Below are positions 9,007 through 17,600 of a DNA stretch of 64,000 nucleotides, piece by piece; position 1 is the stretch's first letter, and every line of letters begins with the position of its first letter. The notes beneath the pieces are model-generated. The model saw only the letters and a list, made by a program, of their open reading frames with translations. It did no database searches and was not told the DNA's origin. The stretch spans positions 806,001 through 870,000 of the forward strand of contig CP126125.1 of assembly GCA_030123525.1 (NCBI GenBank), in the 5' to 3' direction. The position numbers were made by a program, and so were the translations under genes. The DNA is from ELB16-189 sp018266435 (GTDB taxonomy: Bacteria > Bacteroidota > Bacteroidia > Cytophagales > Cyclobacteriaceae).

Positions 9007-9678
9007 ATGCGCATCGATATTATCACTTGCCTTCCTAAGCTGTTAGAGAGCCCCTTTTCAGATTCTATTTTGAAACGCGCACAAGACAAAAAAATAGTTG
9101 AGGTAGTTGTGCACGATCTCAGAATCTATTCTCTAGACAAACACAAATCCACTGATGACTATGCCTTTGGTGGTGGAGCGGGCATGGTGATGAGCATTGA
9201 ACCGGTTGACCGTTGCATCTCATCATTGAAAGAACAACTCTTATACGATGAAATCATTTACATGAGTCCGGATGGCGAGCTATTAACTCAGTCATTGGCC
9301 AACCAACTCAGTCTCAAAAAAAACCTAATCATTCTTTGCGGGCACTATAAAGGAGTGGACGAACGGGTACGCGAACATTTGATTACCCGGGAAATCAGTA
9401 TCGGTGATTATGTGTTGTCGGGTGGTGAATTGGCTGCAGCCGTTTTAAGCGATGCCGTTATTCGGTTGATACCCGGAGTACTGAACGATGAAACGTCTGC
9501 ACTTACCGATTCATTTCAAGATGGATTGGTTGCCCCTCCCGTTTATACGAGGCCGGCTGAATACAAGGGTTGGAAAGTGCCCGATATTCTACTCTCAGGC
9601 CACGAAGCCAAAATCAGTGAATGGCGACACGAAGAATCTGTGAATCGTACCAAAAAAAGAAGGCCTAAACTGCTTTAA
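9007..9678 (+). CDS. trmD: tRNA (guanine-37-N1)-methyltransferase
   Basis: A 223-residue protein of the SPOUT-fold TrmD family, which methylates G37 beside the anticodon and prevents frameshifting. The conserved motifs are present: D-D-Y-A-F-G-G-G-A-G-M-V-M, G-H-Y-K-G-V-D-E-R-V, and the knot segment S-I-G-D-Y-V-L-S-G-G-E. The start M-R-I-D-I-I-T is the family N-terminus. It is followed by rplS after about 100 bases that carry a separate promoter. The classical rpsP and rimM neighbours are absent. Confidence 0.97.
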   Translation: MRIDIITCLPKLLESPFSDSILKRAQDKKIVEVVVHDLRIYSLDKHKSTDDYAFGGGAGMVMSIEPVDRCISSLKEQLLYDEIIYMSPDGELLTQSLANQLSLKKNLIILCGHYKGVDERVREHLITREISIGDYVLSGGELAAAVLSDAVIRLIPGVLNDETSALTDSFQDGLVAPPVYTRPAEYKGWKVPDILLSGHEAKISEWRHEESVNRTKKRRPKLL

Positions 9679-9724
9679 AAACTCATTATTGGCTCTTTTT
9701 TCAGCAAAATAATTATAATCTACT

Positions 9725-9755
9725 TTTATTATTCGGGTTTCTTCTAATACATTTG
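9725..9755 (+). promoter_or_regulatory. promoter of rplS
   Basis: The -7 box TACATTTG (9748-9755) is an exact TAnnTTTG match. TTTA at 9725-9728 matches three of four bases of the -33 element at exactly 19 bases spacing. The rplS ATG is at 9782, giving a leader of about 20 bases. It implies that rplS is not solely dependent on trmD read-through. Confidence 0.55.
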
Positions 9756-9781
9756 CAGTCCATTTTAAAAAAATCGAGGTT

Positions 9782-10162
9782 ATGGCAGATTTAATGAAGA
9801 TCGCAGAGCAGGAATTAAACTCAAAAAGAGCTTCTATTACTGCATTCAACCCTGGCGATACCATCAGCGTGCACGTAAAAATCAGTGAAGGCAATAAAGA
9901 GCGTATCCAGCAATTTCAGGGTACGGTTATTTACCGCAGAGGCAAAGGCACCAATGGTGAAAGTTTTTCGGTAAGAAAAGTTTCCAATGGAGTGGGTGTA
10001 GAAAGGGTTTTCCCCTTGTTAAGCCCCAGCATCGATAAAATTGAATTGGTAAAATCCGGAAAAGTGCGCAGAGCCAAGTTGTATTACCTCCGTGGCCGTC
10101 AAGGTAAGAGCGCCCGGATCAAAGAAAAATTGTCTAACGCACCCGGTGTGGCCGTAGCTTAA
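9782..10162 (+). CDS. rplS: 50S ribosomal protein L19
   Basis: A 126-residue protein with the L19 signatures F-N-P-G-D-T-I-S-V-H-V-K, R-I-Q-Q-F-Q-G-T-V-I and a basic tail V-R-R-A-K-L-Y-Y-L-R-G-R-Q-G-K. L19 sits at the 30S-50S interface. The length is normal for the phylum, with a short C-terminal extension. A strong rho-independent terminator follows directly. Confidence 0.97.
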   Translation: MADLMKIAEQELNSKRASITAFNPGDTISVHVKISEGNKERIQQFQGTVIYRRGKGTNGESFSVRKVSNGVGVERVFPLLSPSIDKIELVKSGKVRRAKLYYLRGRQGKSARIKEKLSNAPGVAVA

Positions 10163-10186
10163 CCCTCCGTTTATCAAAGAATTTAT

Positions 10187-10225
10187 AAACCCATTTCATT
10201 TACGAAATGGGTTTTATTTTTTTAT
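10187..10225 (+). terminator. rho-independent terminator after rplS
   Basis: The stem AAACCCATTTC (10187-10197) pairs perfectly with GAAATGGGTTT (10204-10214) around a six-base loop, followed by a T-rich run. Confidence 0.85.
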
Positions 10226-10268
10226 ATGGCAGTTGTTATTTCAATCTATTTCCCTTGTCAAACCCGTT

Positions 10269-10299
10269 TTTGGCAAACCCTTGTTTACCCTTATCTTTG
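10269..10299 (+). promoter_or_regulatory. consensus promoter of the aldolase gene
   Basis: TTTG at 10269-10272, a spacer of exactly 19 bases, then TATCTTTG at 10292-10299. This matches the primary Bacteroidota promoter consensus completely. The ATG follows 24 bases after the -7 box. It is the clearest promoter in the window. Confidence 0.8.
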
Positions 10300-10322
10300 T
10301 TTTCTATTCTTAATATAAAAAA

Positions 10323-11396
10323 ATGGCAACCAGTAAAATCACTGAACTACTCGGAAAAGATGCAGAATCCCTATTAACTCACAAGAGCAAAACTATTTCA
10401 AAAGATCAATTGCATTTACCCTCTCCCGATTTTGTTGACCGGGTTTTCGGTCAATCTAATCGCAACACACAAACCTTGCGCAGTTTACAAACACTTTTTG
10501 GCACAGGCAGGTTGGCCAATACTGGCTTTCTCTCAATTTTACCAATTGACCAAGGCATTGAACATAGCGCGGGAGCTTCATTTGCCAAAAACCCGATTTA
10601 TTTTGATCCGGAAAATATTGTAAAACTCGCCATCGAAGGCGGGTGCAATGCGGTTGCCACTACTTTTGGGGGGTTGGCGCTCATGTCTAGAAAATACGCC
10701 CACAAAATTCCTTTCATTGTAAAAATCAATCACAACGAATTATTAACCTACCCCAACAAAGCAGATCAAATCATGTTTGGCTCCGTGCGCGATGCGTGGA
10801 ACCTGGGTTCAGTAGCTGTTGGTGCCACCATCTATTTTGGGTCTGATAATTCCACACGGCAAATACAAGAAGTATCCAAAGCGTTTGAAGAAGCTCGCAG
10901 TTTAGGCATGGCCACCATTTTATGGTGCTATATCCGCAACAATGCCTTTAAAAAAGATGGAAAAGATTACCATGTTTCAGCAGACTTAACAGGCCAGGCC
11001 AATCACCTGGGCGTAACCATTCAGGCTGATATCATCAAACAAAAACTAGCTGAAAACAATGGCGGATACAAAGCTCTAAACACCGGTGGAAGCAGCTACG
11101 GAAAACTGGATGAGCGTATCTATACCGAGTTAACAACTGACCATCCGATCGACCTTTGTCGCTATCAAGTGGCCAACTGCTACATGGGACGTGCCGGCTT
11201 GATCAATTCGGGTGGAGACAGCAAAGGTGCCAGCGATATGGCCGATGCCGTGCGCACAGCCGTAATTAATAAACGTGCCGGTGGTATGGGCCTGATTTCC
11301 GGAAGAAAAGCATTTCAGCGCCCGATGAAAGAAGGTGTTGAAATTTTGAACATGATCCAGAGTGTGTACCTGGATAAAACCATTGATGTGGCTTAG
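10323..11396 (+). CDS. fbaB: class I fructose-bisphosphate aldolase (FbaB/DhnA type)
   Basis: A 357-residue protein closely resembling E. coli FbaB along its whole length. Shared segments include L-P-I-D-Q-G-I-E-H-S, V-K-I-N-H-N-E-L, F-G-S-V-R-D-A-W-N, D-Y-H-V-S-A-D-L-T-G-Q-A-N-H and K-R-A-G-G-M-G-L-I. It cleaves fructose 1,6-bisphosphate through a Schiff base on a lysine, serving glycolysis and gluconeogenesis in the cytoplasm. It has its own consensus promoter. accD follows after about 95 bases and may be co-transcribed. Confidence 0.95.
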   Translation: MATSKITELLGKDAESLLTHKSKTISKDQLHLPSPDFVDRVFGQSNRNTQTLRSLQTLFGTGRLANTGFLSILPIDQGIEHSAGASFAKNPIYFDPENIVKLAIEGGCNAVATTFGGLALMSRKYAHKIPFIVKINHNELLTYPNKADQIMFGSVRDAWNLGSVAVGATIYFGSDNSTRQIQEVSKAFEEARSLGMATILWCYIRNNAFKKDGKDYHVSADLTGQANHLGVTIQADIIKQKLAENNGGYKALNTGGSSYGKLDERIYTELTTDHPIDLCRYQVANCYMGRAGLINSGGDSKGASDMADAVRTAVINKRAGGMGLISGRKAFQRPMKEGVEILNMIQSVYLDKTIDVA

Positions 11397-11455
11397 TGAA
11401 TTTTAGGAATAGGCTTTAGTACAAGTGAACTGAAGAACTAAACTGATGTTATTTC

Positions 11456-11485
11456 AAATCGTAATTCTAAAATCTTAAATCGTAA
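11456..11485. repeat. short AT-rich direct repeat before accD
   Basis: AAATCGTAA occurs at 11456-11464 and again at 11477-11485, separated by TAAAATCTTAAAT-like sequence. The 13-mer TAAAATCTTAAAT is also present upstream of the nucleotidyltransferase (5382-5394). It ends six bases before the accD ATG. Confidence 0.45.
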
Positions 11486-11491
11486 ATCAAG

Positions 11492-12331
11492 ATGCCTTGG
11501 TTTAAGCGAACCGACAAAGGAATTTTAACTCCTACTGAAGCTAAACGCGAAGTTCCTGACGGGCTTTGGTTTAAATCGCCAAGCGGAAAAATCATCCATA
11601 CCCGAGAACTGAAAAACAATGCTTACGTGGTTCCAGAAGAAGACTACCATGTAAAAATTGGCTCAAAGGAATATTTCGAAATACTCTTTGACAACAACGA
11701 GTTTACCGAGTTGGATACCAACATGGAATCAGCAGATCCCTTGAAATTTGTTGACACGCGCCCTTACCCCAAGCGCATCAAAGAATCACAGGCCAAAGCC
11801 CAGCTAAAAGATGCCGTACGCACCGCGTATGGCAAAATGGATGGGTTAGATATTGTAATTGCCTGCATGGACTTTACCTTCATTGGTGGCTCGATGGGCT
11901 CAGTGGTGGGTGAAAAAATTGCCCGCGGTATGGATCATTCTCTCAAAACAAAAACGCCATTCTTGATGATCTCACGCTCAGGTGGTGCGCGCATGATGGA
12001 GGCCGGGTTGTCACTGATGCAAATGGCCAAAACCTCGGCCAAGATAGCCCTACTTCACAAAGAAAAAATTCCTTTTATCTCTTTACTGACTGATCCTACT
12101 ACCGGTGGCGTTACCGCTTCTTATGCCATGTTGGGCGATTTCAATATTTCAGAGCCCAATGCGCTGATCGGATTTGCCGGACCAAGGGTAATTCGCGAAA
12201 CCATCGGCAAGGATTTGCCCAAGGGGTTTCAGAGTGCTGAGTTTGTACTCGAGCATGGGTTTCTGGATTTTATTGTAGACAGACGCAATTTAAAAAGCCG
12301 GCTGAATACGCTGTTGAGGATGTTACGGTAG
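11492..12331 (+). CDS. accD: acetyl-CoA carboxylase carboxyltransferase beta subunit
   Basis: A 279-residue AccD. With AccA it transfers CO2 from carboxybiotin to acetyl-CoA to make malonyl-CoA for fatty acid synthesis. The crotonase-fold core is intact (I-G-G-S-M-G-S-V-V-G-E-K-I, S-G-G-A-R-M-M-E-A, D-P-T-T-G-G-V-T-A-S). The N-terminal zinc ribbon of the E. coli protein has lost all four cysteines: the first pair aligns with S29-P-S-G and the second with V47-P-E-E, while the fold around them remains recognisable. Some related bacteria seem to share this, so it is probably a lineage trait rather than damage. Confidence 0.93.
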   Translation: MPWFKRTDKGILTPTEAKREVPDGLWFKSPSGKIIHTRELKNNAYVVPEEDYHVKIGSKEYFEILFDNNEFTELDTNMESADPLKFVDTRPYPKRIKESQAKAQLKDAVRTAYGKMDGLDIVIACMDFTFIGGSMGSVVGEKIARGMDHSLKTKTPFLMISRSGGARMMEAGLSLMQMAKTSAKIALLHKEKIPFISLLTDPTTGGVTASYAMLGDFNISEPNALIGFAGPRVIRETIGKDLPKGFQSAEFVLEHGFLDFIVDRRNLKSRLNTLLRMLR

Positions 12332-12380
12332 ATTAGATTATACCTTAGTCACGCATAGTTTTTCCTAAATAACTCGACCT

Positions 12381-12526
12381 GTGTTTATGGCGGCTTGGGA
12401 TTAGGAGCGCTTGGCTAATGACGTTAGGAATGCCAAGTGCGACCGCACCGAAGTTGTCCACCGTGACGAATGTAATAAAGAAAACTAAACTACGATTTAC
12501 TGCGCACCCCAAGCTAACATAAACAC
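12381..12526. repeat. structured imperfect palindrome, attC-like in layout
   Basis: GTGTTTATG-gcg-GCTTGGG at 12381-12399 pairs with CCCAAGC-taa-CATAAACAC at 12508-12526: two perfect stems of 9 and 7 bp with a 3-base internal mismatch, enclosing about 108 bases. It lies in the noncoding 12332-12540 interval, just beyond the 3' end of the lone gene 12541-13014. The true ends of the element are not known. Confidence 0.65.
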
Positions 12527-12530
12527 TTTG

Positions 12531-12544
12531 TTGGCAGCAGTTAA
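12531..12544. repeat. left arm of inverted repeat bracketing the 157-residue gene
   Basis: TTGGCAGCAGTTAA, including the gene's stop codon. It is inverted at 13018-13031 (TTAATTGCTGCCAA) with 13 of 14 positions matching. Confidence 0.7.
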
Positions 12545-13014
12545 TGTTCCCCGATTTTAAATTCGTGAACAAAGTCCCGTCCCATTTTCTTTTTTAAAAA
12601 GTTAACAATTAATAACGGGCTGAACATTAAAAGTCCTAATGCATTAAAAATTATTCTCTCCACTGTCGGGAAAAATGTCGGATTTTTAAGAATTGTCCAG
12701 TTGATTATAAAAACAACTATGATTGGAAAAAATGTTAGCCAAAGATGTCCGAACCAAATTGGTTTAATCTTGTAATTTAATTCAGCCACACTCGCTGTCG
12801 AATTGTAAGTCCCCTCGATTATATGAGGTGTCGGCAGTAGAGAAGTGTTTTTTATAAGTTCAAAAGTCGTTGAGTCAAATTCCCCGAAGAATGGTTTTGA
12901 AGAATTGTTTATGGCCGTCACGTAAAACGGTGTCCCCATTATTTTTGGATCACCCGTCACCGTTAGTTCTTTTAATCTAGATTCAATATTTTCAATTGTC
13001 AACTGAGTCTTCAT
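12541..13014 (-). CDS. lone small membrane protein of unknown function
   Basis: A 157-residue protein I do not recognise. Residues 1-80 look soluble, and two hydrophobic segments follow (around 88-108 and 118-138) with a basic K-K-K-M-G-R after the second. That suggests a two-pass inner-membrane protein with a cytoplasmic or periplasmic N-domain. The gene is AT-rich next to its neighbours. It is bracketed within a few bases on both sides by a 14-bp inverted repeat, and a structured palindrome lies downstream. No promoter consensus is apparent. The arrangement suggests an acquired single-gene cassette; that is inference. Confidence 0.6.
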   Translation of the reverse strand: MKTQLTIENIESRLKELTVTGDPKIMGTPFYVTAINNSSKPFFGEFDSTTFELIKNTSLLPTPHIIEGTYNSTASVAELNYKIKPIWFGHLWLTFFPIIVVFIINWTILKNPTFFPTVERIIFNALGLLMFSPLLIVNFLKKKMGRDFVHEFKIGEH

Positions 13015-13017
13015 ACT

Positions 13018-13031
13018 TTAATTGCTGCCAA
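13018..13031. repeat. right arm of inverted repeat bracketing the 157-residue gene
   Basis: TTAATTGCTGCCAA, three bases upstream of the start codon. It is the inverse of TTGGCAGCAGTTAA at 12531-12544 with a single mismatch. Confidence 0.7.
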
Positions 13032-13111
13032 ACCAGAGTATTTCTTGGAATATTTTTAATAGGTAGTTGCAATTTGCATTGTGATTTGGATTAAAATGTA
13101 AATGTTATGAT

Positions 13112-13144
13112 AAAAAAAGGCTGCCATTAGGCAGCCTTTTTTTT
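13112..13144 (-). terminator. rho-independent terminator of the susCD operon
   Basis: GGCTGCC and GGCAGCC form a perfect stem around an ATTA loop, flanked by A-run and T-run, so it can end transcription from either side. It lies 19 bases beyond the susD stop. Confidence 0.85.
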
Positions 13145-13162
13145 CGTTAAGTTTAAGAAATA

Positions 13163-14671
13163 TTAATAAGCACTTGAAAATGCGGGCACTGGCTCAAAAA
13201 GACCATAACCAGATGCATTTACAAGAGCAGCACAATTAGGGTTAGTATTTTGTTCAATCTGCGAATACAGCCCTCTGCGCGGATAATCGGTTTTACCTGT
13301 TGGAAGTGGGATATTGATAAAGTTACCCGTTCTTCTCATGTCCGTCCAACCTTCAATTTGTCCAATCAAGGTTACATACCTTTCCTCTAAGATTTCTCTA
13401 AGTAATGCTTGATTTTGCGTATCCGTTCCATTATTGTCAATTCCTGCTGGGGCAAAATCTGCTGGTACATAAGGCTGATAATTATATGAATAGGCTGCAG
13501 CATATCCAGAATTAACGTGTGCCCCTGTTGCATAATAAGCACGAAGGGTGTTAAGTGCATTCAACGCGCTGGTCGGATCAGGAGCTGCCTGTTTCATGTA
13601 GCTCTCAGCTAAGATCAACTGATTTTCCTGAAAGGTTACGAGCGGAAATGAAGTGGTGGCACCAAAAAAACCATTCAGGTTTGCTGGGTTTGCCCAATCA
13701 AAATCAACCAACACATTCGGTTCATAAGTACCGGCCTGAGGTGCAAAATTTAATCCACTACCTGGGTAGTAAATGTAATTAAGCCTTGCAGTCTCATCAG
13801 TTTTAGCATTATTTCTACTGCCTGGTTGAGAAGCATCCAAAAGTTTGGGGGCAAATGAATTCGCTGACATATACCCGCTTCTGTCATACGTTGTGAATGA
13901 ATAATAAAGGTTAAAGGTCTGCAAATAAGCATTCCCGTGAGTAGCCATCAGGTTGCCTGATACTGAGGCTATTCCTAACCCAGCTTGGGTAATTGCATTG
14001 GCATAATCACGAACATGCAAATAAAGCCTGGCCTTTACCGTATGAGCAACGGCAGTCCATGCTGATTTACTTCCCCCGAGCATAAAATCACCGGGAGCAC
14101 TGCCCGTAGAGGCCAAATTAGCGATAGCTGAATCCAATAATGCTTGCGCAGAAGCATAGACAGTGGCTTGGTTATCAAACTTAGGAGTACTTACTGCGGG
14201 GTACCTCGTTATTTGAGAATACGGAACATCCCCCCACATATCAGCAGCTAAACCAATACTCATTGCCTCCATTACCTGCGCAATTCCTACTGATACAAAA
14301 TTATTAGAAGGAGCGGCATTTTGTTTAAGCAATTGGGTGTTTTTAAACAAACTGGTGTAGATGGATACCCATTCAACATCATAATCTTGGCCTGAGGTAA
14401 CGTAGTTAGACAAGCCAAGGTACTGCCTGTCTTCTCCACTGAAATATCCGGACCACATACCTGCTTGCCTTGCCTGATCTCCTTCAAAAATTCCTATCAG
14501 AACAACTTGCGCTCCAGACATGTACTTGCTCGGATCGATTACGCTAGGATTCGTAAGATTTACCGGATCAGTTGATAATCCGTTGGTTAGGTTAGTGCAA
14601 TTGCTATTCAGCAAAAAGACTCCGGTTGCCAAAAGGATTGCCAGTGTGCCTTTATTAATTATATTTTTCAT
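13163..14671 (-). CDS. SusD/RagB-like outer-membrane lipoprotein
   Basis: A 502-residue protein of the SusD-like_2 type, the surface lipoprotein that binds the substrate and lids a SusC channel. An N-terminal hydrophobic stretch ends in L-L-N-S-N-C; Cys25 is the likely lipidation site, though Asn at -3 is an unusual lipobox. The G-L-S-T-D-P-V-N-L-T start and the M-E-A-M-S-I-G-L-A-A-D-M-W-G-D-V-P-Y-S-Q segment are typical. It begins 19 bases after susC, which defines the operon. No glycan enzymes are nearby, so the ligand (glycan or peptide) is unknown. Confidence 0.88.
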   Translation of the reverse strand: MKNIINKGTLAILLATGVFLLNSNCTNLTNGLSTDPVNLTNPSVIDPSKYMSGAQVVLIGIFEGDQARQAGMWSGYFSGEDRQYLGLSNYVTSGQDYDVEWVSIYTSLFKNTQLLKQNAAPSNNFVSVGIAQVMEAMSIGLAADMWGDVPYSQITRYPAVSTPKFDNQATVYASAQALLDSAIANLASTGSAPGDFMLGGSKSAWTAVAHTVKARLYLHVRDYANAITQAGLGIASVSGNLMATHGNAYLQTFNLYYSFTTYDRSGYMSANSFAPKLLDASQPGSRNNAKTDETARLNYIYYPGSGLNFAPQAGTYEPNVLVDFDWANPANLNGFFGATTSFPLVTFQENQLILAESYMKQAAPDPTSALNALNTLRAYYATGAHVNSGYAAAYSYNYQPYVPADFAPAGIDNNGTDTQNQALLREILEERYVTLIGQIEGWTDMRRTGNFINIPLPTGKTDYPRRGLYSQIEQNTNPNCAALVNASGYGLFEPVPAFSSAY

Positions 14672-14690
14672 AGTATTTCAATCGTTAAAC

Positions 14691-17600
14691 TTAGTAAGTA
14701 ATTGTTAACTTAAATAAGAAGGATCGCGTGTTGGGATTCTGGAAATAATCAATACCTCGACCATTAGAAGATCCCGTCAGGTTCGTATCAGGGTCAATCC
14801 CTTTATAGGGCGTCCACAAAAATAAATTTCTTCCTGTTAACCCAAATGTAACGGATTTAAGTTTTGTAGAATTTCTAAACCCGGCAGAATTAAGTGAATA
14901 GGAAAGCGTAAGTTCACGCAGCCTAGTCCAAGATGCATCCTGAACAAATGGAGCATTGACATTAAAGCCACTTCCTACTGTAGTGTAAAAAGCTTGGTCT
15001 GCTATTACTTTACCCCCACCATAGTTCTCAACAGTGCCCCTGAAGGTGTATGTTCCATCTGAATTAACAGTTGCCCGGTTTGATCCGCCTGCTACTAAAG
15101 CAGCAAGTGTGGTGCCATCATGAGTCATTAAAGTGGAGGCATCAGTTGCGCTTATTGTTGTTGTGCTCGCGCTATACTTTGATGTTCCAAAATTGACCAA
15201 CGCTCCCTGAGTACCATTCCACATCTGCCCGCCTACTTGTGCATCCATTAATACATAGAGGCTCAAATTTTTATAAGTAAACGTATTGCCTAGACTTATT
15301 TTGTAATTGGGTTGGGTAATACCAATGGCACCGGTAGAGCCTGATACTTGAGGGAATTTGTTAGCATCAAGGCTATATGAACCGTTGGGGTTAGTAGCCC
15401 AATAAGTTCCCCAGAGGGTACCTAATGGCATACCTTTGGTGGCTACTGAGGCCCCATCGGTAAAGCCGGCTAAGAACACGTATTGCGCACCCGCTAAATC
15501 AACCACATTATTTCGGTTAGCAAACCAAATTAAATTTGATTTCCAGGAGAATTTTTGTGTTTTAACCCAGTTAACCCCTAAGTTAAGTTCAAGACCCTTG
15601 TTGTCAATTACTCCCGCATTGCCAACAGTCGTGCTAAACCCACTGGAAGGAGCCACCTGAACAGGAAGAATAGCATCAGTGGTTCTGTTATAATATGCTG
15701 TTGCCGACAATGTGATCCGGTTATTCCAAAACGCTAAATCAAATCCTCCTTCAATTTCTTTTTTCCTCTCCGGACGAATCTTTTGATTTCCAGACTGAGT
15801 TGAAATAGCATATCCTCCTACGCCATAGCTTGCTGCAGTAAGAGTACCGCCATAGGCCTCAGTAAAGGTTTGGGGACCAAATTGGGTCAGGTTAAGATAC
15901 GGGCCGGGTTGCTTTCCAACCACCCCTGCTGATGCCCGCAACTTACCAAAACTAAAAAATTCACTGGTACCTGTCATTTTAGAAAATTGCCAAGCTGCCG
16001 TTGCTGAAGGGTAGAAAAATAAACTTTTTGCCTGAGGGCCAAAAGTAGAAGCCGATTCAGCCCGGCCGGTTAATGTAACAAATACCTGATCAGCAAACTC
16101 ACCATTAATCTCAGTAAAACCTGCGGTTGTTCGTTGTGTTGCTGCAGTATTAAATGCCGTGCGGTTAGATGGTGGCGAGTTTAGCAAGTTGGGGGGGGCA
16201 TTCGGTATAATAAAATTAGTAGCCGTTGCTCCTACGTTATTAAACTGTAAATTATTGTAGTTGAATCCTAACAATATTGACCCCCTGAAAAAGTCTGAGA
16301 ACTTCTTTTTGGCATTGGCATATAAGTTAGTATTAAACTGAGAGTTTTGAAGGTACTGTTCAGTGTATGAACCTGTGAGATACCCCTGAGACTGTGGGTT
16401 TCCATAATCTGTTCTTCTGTCAACGTAGGTATCAAGACCGGTATTGCCTTTAAGGGAAAGCCAATCTGTTACGTCATAGTTCATTTCTACATTGCCAATA
16501 AAACGATTAACAACCGACAAACTTGTGTTTTTATTAATTGTCCAGAAAGGGTTATCATAACCCGGATTTGCATTTGCTCCAATGGGGTTGCGGTATGTAA
16601 TCTGCTTGCCCAAAGTAGCTAATCCGGCCGCATTGTATGCCGTACCGATATAATTAGTATTATCAAAATCAGGGGAGGTTCTGAGCATCCCCAGCAAAAT
16701 ACCTGATGTATTACTTCCCTGCTGTGCACGATTTGAACGGATATTATTGAATTGGGCGCCTACCCGCACATTCAATTTAGGGGTTAACTGGCTGACCAAG
16801 TTCAATTTTGCTACATTTTTATCGTAATCGCTGCGTACTTTTACTATACCCTGTTGCTGAAGATTTTCATAACTGAGGTAAACTTGTGTTCGGTCATTTC
16901 CTGACTGCAAAGCGATGTTGTGGTCAATAAAATGACCTGTTTGAAAAACATCTTTTGTATGATCGTAAGTATTTTTAGAATTCTTTCCTCCATGTGGATT
17001 GGCTGAATTGCCTGCGGCTATGGCATATCTTTTTGATCCATCAGGAAACTGTACGTAAGCAGTTCCTGCTTGGGCATCGGCACCTCCGGAACGGGCTGAA
17101 ATTAAATCACCATAACTTGAACTTGTACCTGTACTAAATCTTCCATTAGAACCCTGGCCAAAGGATCTTTGCAGGTCAGGCATTTTATTAACTTCATCAA
17201 AAGAAACTGTACCTGAGTAGGTTACACTGATTTTACCTTGGCTGTTTTGTGCTCTTTTTGTAGTGATTACAATCACTCCATTAGCGGCACGGCTTCCCCA
17301 CAAGGCGGCTGCCGCGGCACTCTTAAGTATCTCTACGTTGGCAATATCAGCCGGATTGAGGTCATTCAATCTTGATTGTTGCTGAGTTCCTCCAGTGTTA
17401 TTGGCTCCATTATCAGCGCCAAATGTATCGTTGTTGATCGGCATACCGTCAACTACAATAAGAGGTTGAAGGTTTCCGGTAACGGTGCTTTGTCCCCTTA
17501 ATTGGATGTATGACCCAGAACCCGGGTCGCCTCCATTTCTGGTAATGGTTAACCCTTCAGCTTTGCCGGCTAAACCATTGATCATCGTTGCTTCACCAGA

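Noticed and set aside
12345..12572. A 75-codon frame in the noncoding interval beside accD
   Set aside because: It spans the structured palindrome and the end of the next gene, has no family resemblance, and the palindrome explains the sequence better.
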